A stretch of 20,528 bases of DNA from positions 1 to 20,528 of the forward strand of contig DAOTVZ010000215.1 in assembly GCA_034436045.1 (NCBI GenBank). The letters run 5' to 3'. This document shows positions 1-6,675 of this stretch, in pieces (position 1 is the first letter of the stretch; each line of letters opens with the position of its first letter). This DNA comes from H111-94 sp034436045 (GTDB lineage Bacteria > Chloroflexota > Ktedonobacteria > Ktedonobacterales > Ktedonobacteraceae). The position numbers and the translations under genes are program-made. The notes beneath the pieces are model-generated. The model was not told the origin of the DNA and did not search any database. It saw only the letters and a program-made list of their open reading frames with translations.

Positions 1-94
1 ACCGGGCGACGCGGCCAGCATCACTTTCCTGTTCGACTTCCTGATCCAGACCCACGTCTGGCTGCGCGACTATCATATCAGGATCATTCCGTAG
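1..94 (+). CDS. C-terminal end of an unidentified protein (partial)
   Basis: An open frame enters from the left edge. It reads 30 codons from position 2 and stops at a TAG at 92-94. The visible residues include SITFLFDFLIQTHVW and end in RIIP, which is protein-like (hydrophobic and aromatic, no low complexity), but I do not recognise the family. The TAG lies inside the first five bases (CGTAG) of a palindromic repeat that starts at 90. The present C-terminus may therefore have been set by that repeat. The start and most of the gene lie outside the window. Confidence 0.55.
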   Translation, partial: PGDAASITFLFDFLIQTHVWLRDYHIRIIP

Positions 95-114
95 GAATGG
101 GATTTATCCCGTCC
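90..114 (+). repeat. GTAGG-type palindromic repeat, copy 1
   Basis: A 25-base unit begins CGTAGG and holds the short inverted repeat GGGAT-TT-ATCCC. It aligns without gaps to units at 244-268, 293-317 and 13341-13365 (minus strand). Its TAG is the stop codon of the partial gene on the left. It could act as a transcript 3'-end hairpin; this is inference. Confidence 0.6.
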
Positions 115-243
115 GGCCTGTGGTTCGTGTTGCACTTGTGAAACATTGCTGTTCGCAATCGCGTTTCCCCACGCAAATCACACGATAACCTGGTTCGGAC
201 AGGATAACGAATTTTTCCCCCGAAACCGGCCATGACCTCATTC

Positions 244-268
244 CGTAGGGGCGTGATTCATCACGCCC
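244..268 (+). repeat. GTAGGGGCG-type palindromic repeat, copy 2
   Basis: This unit starts CGTAGGGGCGTG and contains a perfect 9-bp stem (249-257 with 260-268) around a TC centre. It has the same 25-base layout as copies 1, 3 and 4. It lies in the 267-base gap between the partial gene and arginase. No gene is visible in that gap. Confidence 0.7.
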
Positions 269-292
269 TGAGCGCGGCCCGACAGACGAACG

Positions 293-317
293 AGTAGGGG
301 CGTGCTTCATCACGCCA
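293..317 (+). repeat. GTAGGGGCG-type palindromic repeat, copy 3
   Basis: This unit starts AGTAGGGGCGTG and has a 6-bp stem (299-304 with 311-316). It differs from copy 2 at only three of 25 positions and sits 49 bases from it, in the same orientation. It lies just past the 3' end of arginase (stop at 362 on the minus strand). Confidence 0.7.
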
Positions 318-361
318 GGAGAGCGCCGAACGCCATATCCTAGATATTTTGCGAAGATTCG

Positions 362-1255
362 TTACAAAATGCGTTTGCCCAGAGCAGAGAGGATCAGTTC
401 CACGGCCAGGCGCGCGGTGGCGTTCTCACGATCCAGGATGGCATTGACCTCAACCACGTCCATCGAAATGAGACGCTGGGAGGCGGCGATCAATTCCATT
501 GCCAGATGCGCCTCGCGGTAGCTCAGGCCACCGCGCACGGCGGTGCCGACACCGGGGGCTTCACCGGGATCGAGGGCATCCATATCAAGGCTGAGATGGA
601 TGGGGTTATTGTGCTGGCTGGCGATAGCGACGGCGCGGCGCATGATCTCCGAGATGCCAAACTCGTCGATCTCGGACATTGTGAAGACATGGATTTTATG
701 CGTGCGCAATAGCTCTTGCTCACCCGCATCGAGATCGCGCACGCCAACAATCACAATCGTATCCTTATTCAACTTTGGCCCCCAGCCATCGATATGCGTA
801 AGCTGCTGGTTGCCCAGACCGGCCAGGGCGGCCAGCACCATACCGTGAATGTTGCCTGATGGCGTGGTATCCTCCGTGTTAAAATCGCCATGCGCATCCA
901 CCCAGATCACTCCTACATCGCGGTGCTGGCGGGCCACGCCGCTGATGCTGCCCAGGGCGATACTATGATCACCGCCCAGAATCAAGGGGAACTCGCCCGC
1001 CTGCAACGTCTCGCTGACAATCTGTGAGAGTTCTTCAGCGGCCTTGACGATAGGTTCGAGGTATTTCAGGTGTGGGTTGCCGACCGGATGGCTCTCCGGC
1101 TGCGGGATCATAATATTGCCCTGGTCTCTCACTGTATGACCGAGGCGCTGTAGATGTTCACTCAAATTGGCATAGCGGATAGCGCTTGGACCAATGTCCA
1201 CGCCACGCCGGTCTGCACCCAGGTCCATAGGCGCACCAATAATACGAATACGCAT
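362..1255 (-). CDS. rocF: Arginase
   Basis: Hydrolyses L-arginine to ornithine and urea in the cytoplasm, using a binuclear manganese centre. The 297-residue protein has the full ureohydrolase metal set: GGDHS (H97), the DAHGD block (D120, H122, D124) and SLDMDALDP (D224, D226). It also has NIHG (H137), the usual proton-shuttle histidine, and a conserved glutamate near E269. Length and spacing match true arginases rather than the shorter agmatinases, though a relative with other guanidino substrates cannot be excluded. I place the start at the ATG at 1255, because AGGAGG lies 8 bases upstream. A TTG three bases earlier would leave only 5. It appears monocistronic, with its own promoter at 1313-1341. 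An amino acid permease is encoded nearby, but a secreted-protein gene separates the two, so a functional link is only a guess. Confidence 0.93.
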   Translation of the reverse strand: MRIRIIGAPMDLGADRRGVDIGPSAIRYANLSEHLQRLGHTVRDQGNIMIPQPESHPVGNPHLKYLEPIVKAAEELSQIVSETLQAGEFPLILGGDHSIALGSISGVARQHRDVGVIWVDAHGDFNTEDTTPSGNIHGMVLAALAGLGNQQLTHIDGWGPKLNKDTIVIVGVRDLDAGEQELLRTHKIHVFTMSEIDEFGISEIMRRAVAIASQHNNPIHLSLDMDALDPGEAPGVGTAVRGGLSYREAHLAMELIAASQRLISMDVVEVNAILDRENATARLAVELILSALGKRIL

Positions 1256-1312
1256 CAATTATTCCTCCTGTTCCCCATTGAACAGCTTGTATTTCGTTTC
1301 TCTCATAGCTTC

Positions 1313-1341
1313 ATTATAGCGAGTGAAGAAACGATAGACAA
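1313..1341 (-). promoter_or_regulatory. Probable sigma-70-type promoter of the arginase gene
   Basis: Read on the minus strand: TTGTCT (1341-1336), 17-base spacer, TATAAT (1318-1313). Transcription would begin near 1306, giving a leader of about 50 bases that ends in the AGGAGG site before the ATG at 1255. This is the best-matching promoter in the window. Confidence 0.7.
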
Positions 1342-1354
1342 GGGAAGGGGGGAT

Positions 1355-1424
1355 CTGCGAGACACGGAAGAAGCGGTCACAGCCGCACGGGTGTCGCTGT
1401 GACCGCTTCTTCCGTGTCTCGCAG
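1355..1424 (-). terminator. Perfect 28-bp stem hairpin after the secreted-protein gene
   Basis: Arms 1355-1382 and 1397-1424 are exact inverted repeats of 28 bases around a 14-base loop. The hairpin starts 22 bases after the TAA of the gene at 1447 and ends 14 bases before the -35 box of the arginase promoter. It probably ends or protects the upstream transcript and insulates arginase. The T-rich tract lies on the plus-strand side (1427-1447); on the minus strand the hairpin is followed by a C-rich run. A simple Rho-independent terminator in the gene's own direction is therefore imperfect. Confidence 0.65.
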
Positions 1425-1446
1425 CCTCTATATTTATATTATTTTA

Positions 1447-4062
1447 TTACCAGCCGCCGTAGCCGATGACATCGGTACCGCCCACTGTGGGGAAGGCCGA
1501 GCCAGCGGTGTTGAAGTACATTGGACGCTCGGCCACAAATTTGGCCCCGTTCAACGTCTGCACCGTCATCGAGACTTCGTAGCCGCGATGATCATCGCCG
1601 GGTAGCACCATCTTGGTGAGGACGAGATTGGTGATGTCGATAGTAGCGCGGGTACTGGCTCCGACCGGCACAGAGACGCTATAGACCCGTCCGTAGCCGT
1701 TGACCATCGTAATCACAATCGTCTCAGCCGTTGTGGTTGGATTCTGCAATGTGAGCCACTCGTTATAGCCGACATTACTATAGCCCTCGGCGAAGGTATA
1801 GGACTTGCCGATGAGCGAAGCGGGCAGGCCTGTGACCTCGGTGCCGCCGGTCGCAGTCATTCTGCCGCGTGGCAGTGTGTGCGCATAGCTGAAGTACAGT
1901 TCGCGCGAGACAACGATGCCGGGGCCGCTAGAAAGCACATCCGCCGAGACTTCGTTGGAAGCCGCGCCAACGCCATTGACATTGACGTTCCAGATCACCT
2001 GTGACATCGAGGGCACCGAAACGGTGAAGTTATGCTTTGCGCCGTTGATATATTCCAGCGAAATGGTAACGTTGGCAGTGCCTTTGGTGGCGCTGCTATC
2101 CAGGTTAGCGATGACCAGATTCTCCTGCGTTGCGCCGCCAGAGGGGCTTTGACCGGCATAGCCTTCGGCGAAGTAGTATTCCGGCTGAAGCGAGCCAGCG
2201 CCGATGACAGAGGCAGCTCCGGTAACATTACCGGCAATGCCACCGTTAATATTCTGGAAGTAGGTCGGGCGCTCAATCACCACCGGCTGGGTGGAAGTGA
2301 CCACCGCCGCGACATGGGTGGGCAGGTTAGTGAGCGCGCCGGGGGCAATAGTGCCGCGCGCGCCAGCCGCCACTGTGGTCGTCTGGACGCCGACCTGTTG
2401 CCCGTTGGCATAGTAGGTGGCTGTGACCGTAGCGGTCTGGCCACCGGGCGGATTGAGAATGGTGATATAGGAAGAGTAACCGTTGCCGCTGGGCACGTCG
2501 GCAAAGTAGAAATTCGTCGCCGTGTGGGTGGCACCCATCACGTCGGTGCCGCTCTGGTCGCCGTGATAGTTAAAGTACATCGGGCGCTCGGCTACGACGC
2601 CGAAGCACGAAGAGATAGGATCGTTTTGCACGATAGTGGCGACAGATTTCCCTGTCGCGCTCGTGGCCGGTGTGCCCAGGTCATTATTCACCGATTCGGT
2701 CACACGGCTGGCCGGTGGAATGGTGCGGCGCACTACGACCGGATTGCCCTGCTCCAGCAGGTATGTGATGTCCACGATACACTGGTTGGCCGGGTCAGGG
2801 TTGCCAATGGTCAGGAACTCCTCAAAGTTGCCGCCGACACGTCCCTCGGCAAAGAACCAGCTTCTGGCAATGGGGCCGGGTGGATAGGTGGTCGGTGGAG
2901 GCGGTAGCGCTGTACCGGCTGGAATAAAGCCAACCTCGAAGGCAAACTCCTCAGTGAAGTAGACATTACCGCTGCCATCCACAACCAGACCGTCGTGAGT
3001 GTGGGCGCTACCACTGAAGACGGTGTAGGTGACACCGGCAATAGAACCAGGTGTATTGCAGTCGTTGTTGTAAGTCTTGGGATCGAGATAGCCGACGCGC
3101 GCGTTCTGCGAGTCGTCGAACCAGACATAGCCGGTCGTGTTATCAACACCGATGCCGGAGATATGTGGATTATTAACACTGTTAGAAACACAGTACAAGT
3201 TGACCGGCGCGTTGGCTGCTGTACCTGCTACTTCGCCGATTTGTCCGCCAAAGCCAGTGCTAAACCAGGCGTTGCCGCTTTTATCAACCGTAATCAGGTG
3301 TGGCGTGGTGAATGCCGGTCCCTGAAAGGTATGCTCGGTAATGCTGGGTGAGCTGGCGGCGGTGAAGCTGCCAACGGAGTCAATCTTGTTTTCGGTGAAC
3401 CAGATCGTCACACCATCGGGAGCCACCGCGATGCCGTAGGGGGCCGTACCCTTTGTCGGCGTGGGCGTTTCAGTGGCAGTATGGGTAGTGGTGTTGAATT
3501 CGCCGATGGCGCTGGTGCCAAAATCGGTATACCAGAGGTTGCCGTTTTTGTCGAAGACCAGATCGACAGGAATGGCACCGGTAGCCGTCAGCTTCCACTC
3601 ATTCCATGTGCCGGGCGGCGTAAATTCACCAATCGCCCCATTAGTGGGATCGGTGAACCAGACATTGCCATTATTGACGGTTAGAAGGAATGGATTATAA
3701 GATGCCGGGGCCGGTGGGACGTAGTCGGCCACTTTGGCCATTGTTGAAGCGTTATATTCAGCAATGAGTCCCGCCGGTATTGCCGTTCCTCCTGGTTGGA
3801 GAATACAGTTCGGGTTGCCGTCGCAGTTTGGCTCGGCCACCCACAGATTGCCGCTACCATCCAGTGCCACCCCCCAGGGAAGGTCTGTAGTGGAGGCAAA
3901 GGTGATACCGGCCGCATGGGCTTTTGATGGCGGGGTATGGATGACGGAGAAGGCCACCGCCAGGCCACCAACCAGCACGCACAGCACCAGCCCCATGCTG
4001 ATCAGCATCTTTGTGCGTTTGCTCGCTACTCTGCGCATTGTGTTTAAACCACTCTTTTCCAT
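1447..4062 (-). CDS. Secreted beta-propeller protein with C-terminal YFAEG repeats
   Basis: An 871-residue exported protein. Residues 9-18 are basic, 19-41 form a hydrophobic segment, and SKAHA-AG near 50 looks like a signal-peptidase site. Residues ~52-390 hold at least seven blades of the type GxGNxWFTD...xIGEF, as in virginiamycin B lyase (Vgb)-like and NHL-like propellers. Residues ~400-871 hold four diverged repeats of ~115-125 residues starting near 400, 515, 628 and 754. Each opens with a YFAEG-like motif (FFAEG, YFADV, YFAEG, TFAEG); most have an NP turn early, and they close with ERPMYFN-like and GGTDVIG-like motifs. The catalytic residues of Vgb are not evident to me, so a binding or surface role is likelier than antibiotic inactivation. 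The start at 4062 has a GGAG 11 bases upstream; Met9 is an alternative. It appears monocistronic and ends in a strong hairpin. Confidence 0.8.
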   Translation of the reverse strand: MEKSGLNTMRRVASKRTKMLISMGLVLCVLVGGLAVAFSVIHTPPSKAHAAGITFASTTDLPWGVALDGSGNLWVAEPNCDGNPNCILQPGGTAIPAGLIAEYNASTMAKVADYVPPAPASYNPFLLTVNNGNVWFTDPTNGAIGEFTPPGTWNEWKLTATGAIPVDLVFDKNGNLWYTDFGTSAIGEFNTTTHTATETPTPTKGTAPYGIAVAPDGVTIWFTENKIDSVGSFTAASSPSITEHTFQGPAFTTPHLITVDKSGNAWFSTGFGGQIGEVAGTAANAPVNLYCVSNSVNNPHISGIGVDNTTGYVWFDDSQNARVGYLDPKTYNNDCNTPGSIAGVTYTVFSGSAHTHDGLVVDGSGNVYFTEEFAFEVGFIPAGTALPPPPTTYPPGPIARSWFFAEGRVGGNFEEFLTIGNPDPANQCIVDITYLLEQGNPVVVRRTIPPASRVTESVNNDLGTPATSATGKSVATIVQNDPISSCFGVVAERPMYFNYHGDQSGTDVMGATHTATNFYFADVPSGNGYSSYITILNPPGGQTATVTATYYANGQQVGVQTTTVAAGARGTIAPGALTNLPTHVAAVVTSTQPVVIERPTYFQNINGGIAGNVTGAASVIGAGSLQPEYYFAEGYAGQSPSGGATQENLVIANLDSSATKGTANVTISLEYINGAKHNFTVSVPSMSQVIWNVNVNGVGAASNEVSADVLSSGPGIVVSRELYFSYAHTLPRGRMTATGGTEVTGLPASLIGKSYTFAEGYSNVGYNEWLTLQNPTTTAETIVITMVNGYGRVYSVSVPVGASTRATIDITNLVLTKMVLPGDDHRGYEVSMTVQTLNGAKFVAERPMYFNTAGSAFPTVGGTDVIGYGGW

Positions 4063-4391
4063 GCAAATTTCAACTCCATTCGTAGTATTAGCTATGACAA
4101 GTTCACTACTCCTGGCTTAGACAAATAAAAAGACTCCATACAATCATTGACAATTGCATACGTCAGCATGACATATTTTGAAACAAGAAGGCCGACGGGC
4201 ATAATACCCACAGCCGAATGCTGAGACAGCCTTTTCCGGTTCTACCCACCAGCCAGATTTTCCTTTGTGTCTAACATAACGAGACATATTGATAAGCATC
4301 ACTATAAAAGAGCTTGCTGGCGCATTTTTCCTATCCGTCCTGACTTTGGGGAAGAGAGTGAGGAGATGAGGGGTGTAAGTAATCAATAAAA
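4063..4391. other. Gap upstream of the secreted-protein gene, no gene recognised
   Basis: This should hold the promoter and leader of the gene starting at 4062, but no convincing -35/-10 pair stands out. On the minus strand, about 4190-4240 can fold into a weak three-way junction: an outer AAGGC/GCCTT stem, a CAGC/GCTG hairpin and a GGG/CCC hairpin. It matches no riboswitch that I recognise. An 80-codon open frame here (4144-4386, minus) has no supporting ribosome site or protein character. Confidence 0.35.
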
Positions 4392-4462
4392 GTGAGCCAT
4401 GTTTACAAACCCCTGCACACAGGAGTGGTCATCTGCCTGTGCAGGAGCGAAACACGGCCCAC
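4392..4462 (-). terminator. Branched hairpin with U-rich tail, minus strand
   Basis: The outer arms 4392-4404 and 4450-4462 pair over 13 bases only when read as minus-strand RNA, where the two plus-strand A-C mismatches become G-U pairs. Nested inside is a second stem (4412-4423 with 4436-4445). On the minus strand the structure is followed by CTTTTATTG. The strand-specific pairing and the tail suggest an intrinsic terminator for the permease transcript, about 190 bases after its stop codon. Confidence 0.5.
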
Positions 4463-4467
4463 TATGA

Positions 4468-4487
4468 ATGGCGTTGCGCAACGCCAT
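4468..4487. repeat. Perfect 20-bp palindrome
   Basis: ATGGCGTTGCGCAACGCCAT is fully self-complementary with no spacer. It sits 6 bases from the branched terminator-like hairpin. It could be a protein-binding site or a cruciform-prone repeat; nothing in the sequence decides which. Confidence 0.6.
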
Positions 4488-4591
4488 GAAACATCTCTGG
4501 ATACGCAATAATTATACACGATATTTGTCGAAATTGGAAGGGGCGTATTCCCCTGGATCCCCATCCTTTAGAGAGATGTTGGTGGTCGGTA

Positions 4592-4617
4592 GAGGGGCGT
4601 CATGCATGACGCCCCTC
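4592..4617. repeat. Perfect 26-bp palindrome after the permease gene
   Basis: Two 13-base halves (GAGGGGCGTCATG and its complement) form an uninterrupted palindrome 36 bases past the permease stop codon. The flank GGTAG plus the GGGGCGT core links it to the GTAGGGGCG repeat family seen at 90, 244, 293 and 13341, though it is one base longer at the start. A degenerate relative (AAGGGGCGTATTCCCC) lies near 4540. Confidence 0.65.
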
Positions 4618-4653
4618 CACCCATTTCCCCCGCAAGGATAGAGAGCCATTTCC

Positions 4654-6264
4654 CTAATCCGCCAGTGCGCTCTCGCCCCTCTCTCCAGAGACAAGCATAC
4701 TGCGGCGTTTAAAGCCGAACCAGTAGATGGCCCCGACGACGAAGAGAACGATGAGCGAGAACTCGAAGATAGGCATGCCGCCGAGAATAGGAATGCTCGA
4801 CCATGAAGGGAACGCTGTCTCCATCGTCGGGTTGGTGTAGATATTGCGTAGGCCGCCAAACCACAGAAAATTAATGATCATCAAGCCACCGTAGATCAGA
4901 GCCAGAATGTTAATCGGCATGCCCAGGCGGCCCAGCGAGAACGGCGTCTTTGTGCGGGGCCAACCCTTGAGACGCGCGTTGAGTGAGGCTACGTTGTTCA
5001 GGAAGTAGGATAGGTAGATCAGCCCCGTCGCGCCCGTTACCAGCACGCCAATGGCCTGGCTGACCAGGAAAGGCAGAGCGGAGAGAACGCACACAGCGAC
5101 ACCCGCCCACAGCGGTGTCTGGAACGTCGGGTTGACGCGGCCCCAGAGCCGTCCAAAGGGCAGACGTCCATCGCGGCCCATCGAGAACATCAGGCGGATG
5201 GTGGCCGATTGGATGGCCAGCGCGCAGACACAGACGGCGATAAAGACCACAAAGAGATAGACATTGCCCCAGAAAGAACCTAGCGCGTTCTGAATGATCT
5301 GTGGCAGCGCATCCAGGTAATTCGAGCCTTGCGCGATAGCCTCGATCTTATCGTAGTTCTGGATAGAGAGCAGCGTGCCACCCAGGAAGAGGAAACCGGC
5401 GATAGAGGAGAGGCCGAGCGACCAGAGGATACCGCGCGGCGCATTACGCTGCGGATTCTTCGTCTCCTCGCCCAGCGTGCCGGCGGTATCGAAACCGTAG
5501 ATGACGAAGAGCGACATGAAGAGTGCGGCCAGGAAGGCCCCGAAGTAGCCGAAACCAAAGCCCGGCGTCCAGGGCTGTGCAGGCTGCGCGGGCGTGCTGC
5601 CGGAAGCCGGTACCGCCGCTTGCAGGTCATGGTGTGGCCCGGTAAAAAGGAAACTCAAGGGCTGGTGATGGTGGAAAATGAGCAGAATGAGCGCAAAACC
5701 GATCATGCCGATCAGTTCAGCGGCGACACCAATATTATTGATTATCGACACCAGACGCACTCCGGCCACATTGATGATAGTGCCGACGATGATCACCACC
5801 AGCGCGATGAAGACGGCGTTCGGCAGACCCAGGATCGTTGCCGGAATAGAGGGAAAAATTGCCAGCAGTGGAATGGGCACTGTGTAGGCAACGGCAGTAA
5901 TCGTCAGAATGCCCGCGAAGAAGTAGACCCAACCAGTAAACCAGCCCAGCGTAGGGCCGGAGAGCCGCCTGCTCCACTGGTAGATAGAACCGGCGATGGG
6001 GAAATGCGAGGATAGTTCAGCGAAGTTGAGCGCGACCAGAAACTGCCCGATAGCCACAATAGGCCATGTCCAGAAGAAGGCGGGGCCGCCCGCTGCCAGA
6101 CCGAGATAGAAGAGGGAGAAGGTGCCGGTCGAAACCGAAATGTAGGAGAAGGCGACCGCGAAATTGGAGAGGAAGCCCAGCGTGCGCTGAAGTTCCTGTT
6201 TGTAGCCCAATCGTTGCAATAACGCCCTGTCCTGTTCTTCTTGTGAAAGATTGCTCTGCGCCAT
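4654..6264 (-). CDS. APC-superfamily amino acid permease
   Basis: A 536-residue integral membrane transporter, probably importing an amino acid or amine by cation symport or exchange. The N-terminus GYKQELQRTLGFLSNFAVAF is typical of the amino acid/choline transporter branch of the APC superfamily (fungal Bat1/Hnm1-like and bacterial relatives). About a dozen hydrophobic segments follow. YGFDTAGTLGEETKNPQRNA is the consensus TM6/loop region that in this superfamily helps form the substrate site. The C-terminus has two closing helices and the basic tail GFKRRS. The frame is open to 6420, but I choose the ATG at 6264: it has AGGAGG nine bases upstream, and homology-like sequence starts just after it. 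Upstream are a promoter (6374-6403) and a leader hairpin (6297-6349). The substrate cannot be told from sequence. Confidence 0.88.
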   Translation of the reverse strand: MAQSNLSQEEQDRALLQRLGYKQELQRTLGFLSNFAVAFSYISVSTGTFSLFYLGLAAGGPAFFWTWPIVAIGQFLVALNFAELSSHFPIAGSIYQWSRRLSGPTLGWFTGWVYFFAGILTITAVAYTVPIPLLAIFPSIPATILGLPNAVFIALVVIIVGTIINVAGVRLVSIINNIGVAAELIGMIGFALILLIFHHHQPLSFLFTGPHHDLQAAVPASGSTPAQPAQPWTPGFGFGYFGAFLAALFMSLFVIYGFDTAGTLGEETKNPQRNAPRGILWSLGLSSIAGFLFLGGTLLSIQNYDKIEAIAQGSNYLDALPQIIQNALGSFWGNVYLFVVFIAVCVCALAIQSATIRLMFSMGRDGRLPFGRLWGRVNPTFQTPLWAGVAVCVLSALPFLVSQAIGVLVTGATGLIYLSYFLNNVASLNARLKGWPRTKTPFSLGRLGMPINILALIYGGLMIINFLWFGGLRNIYTNPTMETAFPSWSSIPILGGMPIFEFSLIVLFVVGAIYWFGFKRRSMLVSGERGESALAD

Positions 6265-6296
6265 GTTTGGACGCCTCCTGCGATTTTCGCACGCTG

Positions 6297-6349
6297 TTTC
6301 AGAAATTTCTTTGCTTTTTCGTGCCAGAAAAAGCAGAATCCTTCTGAAA
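6297..6349 (-). promoter_or_regulatory. Two-stage stem-loop in the permease mRNA leader
   Basis: On the minus strand an outer 8-bp stem (TTTCAGAA with TTCTGAAA) encloses an inner 8-bp stem (GCTTTTTC with GAAAAAGC) around a 6-base loop. It lies within the ~100-base leader predicted from the 6374-6403 promoter, ending 33 bases before the ATG. A small extra hairpin (TGCGA-AAA-TCGCA) directly abuts the ribosome site. A regulatory role is inferred. Confidence 0.5.
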
Positions 6350-6373
6350 TCTTTAAACTCTGCCTTGTGAGCA

Positions 6374-6403
6374 AGTGTACCATAGAAATCAGCAGTTAAG
6401 CAA
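6374..6403 (-). promoter_or_regulatory. Candidate promoter of the permease gene
   Basis: Read on the minus strand: TTGCTT (6403-6398), 18-base spacer ending in TGG, TACACT (6379-6374). The TG before the -10 box makes it an extended -10 type. Transcription would start near 6367 and leave a leader of about 100 bases. Confidence 0.5.
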
Positions 6404-6421
6404 GGCAGGAGCGTATGCAAA

Positions 6422-6523
6422 TCATACCGTTGTGGGGATATGCTTGATCACGTCTACTACACGGTTGATCGCGCGTAAACGAATAATAATCCATCCCCGT
6501 TCGTATCTCCTCTCTCCCGGCAT
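6422..6523 (-). CDS. Small 33-residue ORF, left copy of an inverted duplicate
   Basis: ATG at 6523, TGA at 6424-6422. The product starts MPGERRYERGW and ends in VIKHIPTTV. It is basic, with hydrophobic residues spaced as in an amphipathic helix. I do not recognise the family, and there is no good ribosome site. The reason to list it is the homologous segment at 6529-6654 on the other strand. Over 22 aligned codons, 17 residues are identical, 10 codons differ silently and only 5 differ in amino acid. That pattern is expected of former or current protein-coding sequence, not of a plain palindrome. It lies upstream of the permease promoter region, on the same strand. It could be a real small protein or a relic. 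Confidence 0.35.
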   Translation of the reverse strand: MPGERRYERGWIIIRLRAINRVVDVIKHIPTTV

Positions 6524-6590
6524 GACAAGGATGGATTGTTCTACGCTTCCAGGCAATCAATCGCGCGGTGGATGTAATCAAACATATTCC
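6435..6590. repeat. Long imperfect inverted repeat, 62-base arms
   Basis: Arms 6435-6496 and 6529-6590 are diverged inverted copies separated by 32 unrelated bases. Both arms begin at GGATGGATT nearest the centre and match best there and around TTGAT and CATAT. The mismatches follow codon third positions, so the repeat is better explained as two diverged coding copies than as one hairpin RNA. A miniature mobile element remains possible. Confidence 0.65.
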
Positions 6591-6654
6591 AACAGGAAGG
6601 GATATTGCCGATTTTAGTCGGAAAAATTCATTACCCCTTCCCCACGCCGATTGA
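6529..6654 (+). pseudogene. Right copy of the inverted duplicate, no start codon
   Basis: The frame homologous to the small ORF at 6422-6523 runs on the plus strand from 6529 to a TGA at 6652-6654 (41 residues: GWIVLRF... to ...LPHAD). It extends 19 residues past the point where the left copy diverges. It is preceded by an in-frame TGA at 6523-6525 with no ATG, GTG or TTG between, so as it stands it cannot be translated normally. It is probably a decayed copy. It ends 22 bases from the accB stop codon, on the opposite strand. Confidence 0.35.
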
Positions 6655-6675
6655 GGTTATTCAAATGTATAGTTA

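Noticed and set aside
2032..2907. 291-codon plus-strand frame inside the secreted-protein gene
   Set aside because: Antisense shadow; the minus-strand protein has clear propeller and repeat domains over the same bases.
4170..4250. Possible TPP-type riboswitch (CTGAGA and a TAATACC-like piece on the plus strand)
   Set aside because: The pieces are in the wrong order and the core helices are missing; only a weak generic three-way fold remains.
4144..4386. Minus-strand open frame of 80 codons upstream of the secreted-protein gene
   Set aside because: No ribosome site, mixed composition without protein character, and it runs through the putative leader. Treated as chance.
6265..6420. N-terminal extension of the permease to an ATG at 6420
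   Set aside because: It would translate the promoter and leader hairpin. The ATG at 6264 has an ideal AGGAGG and the family-typical start.
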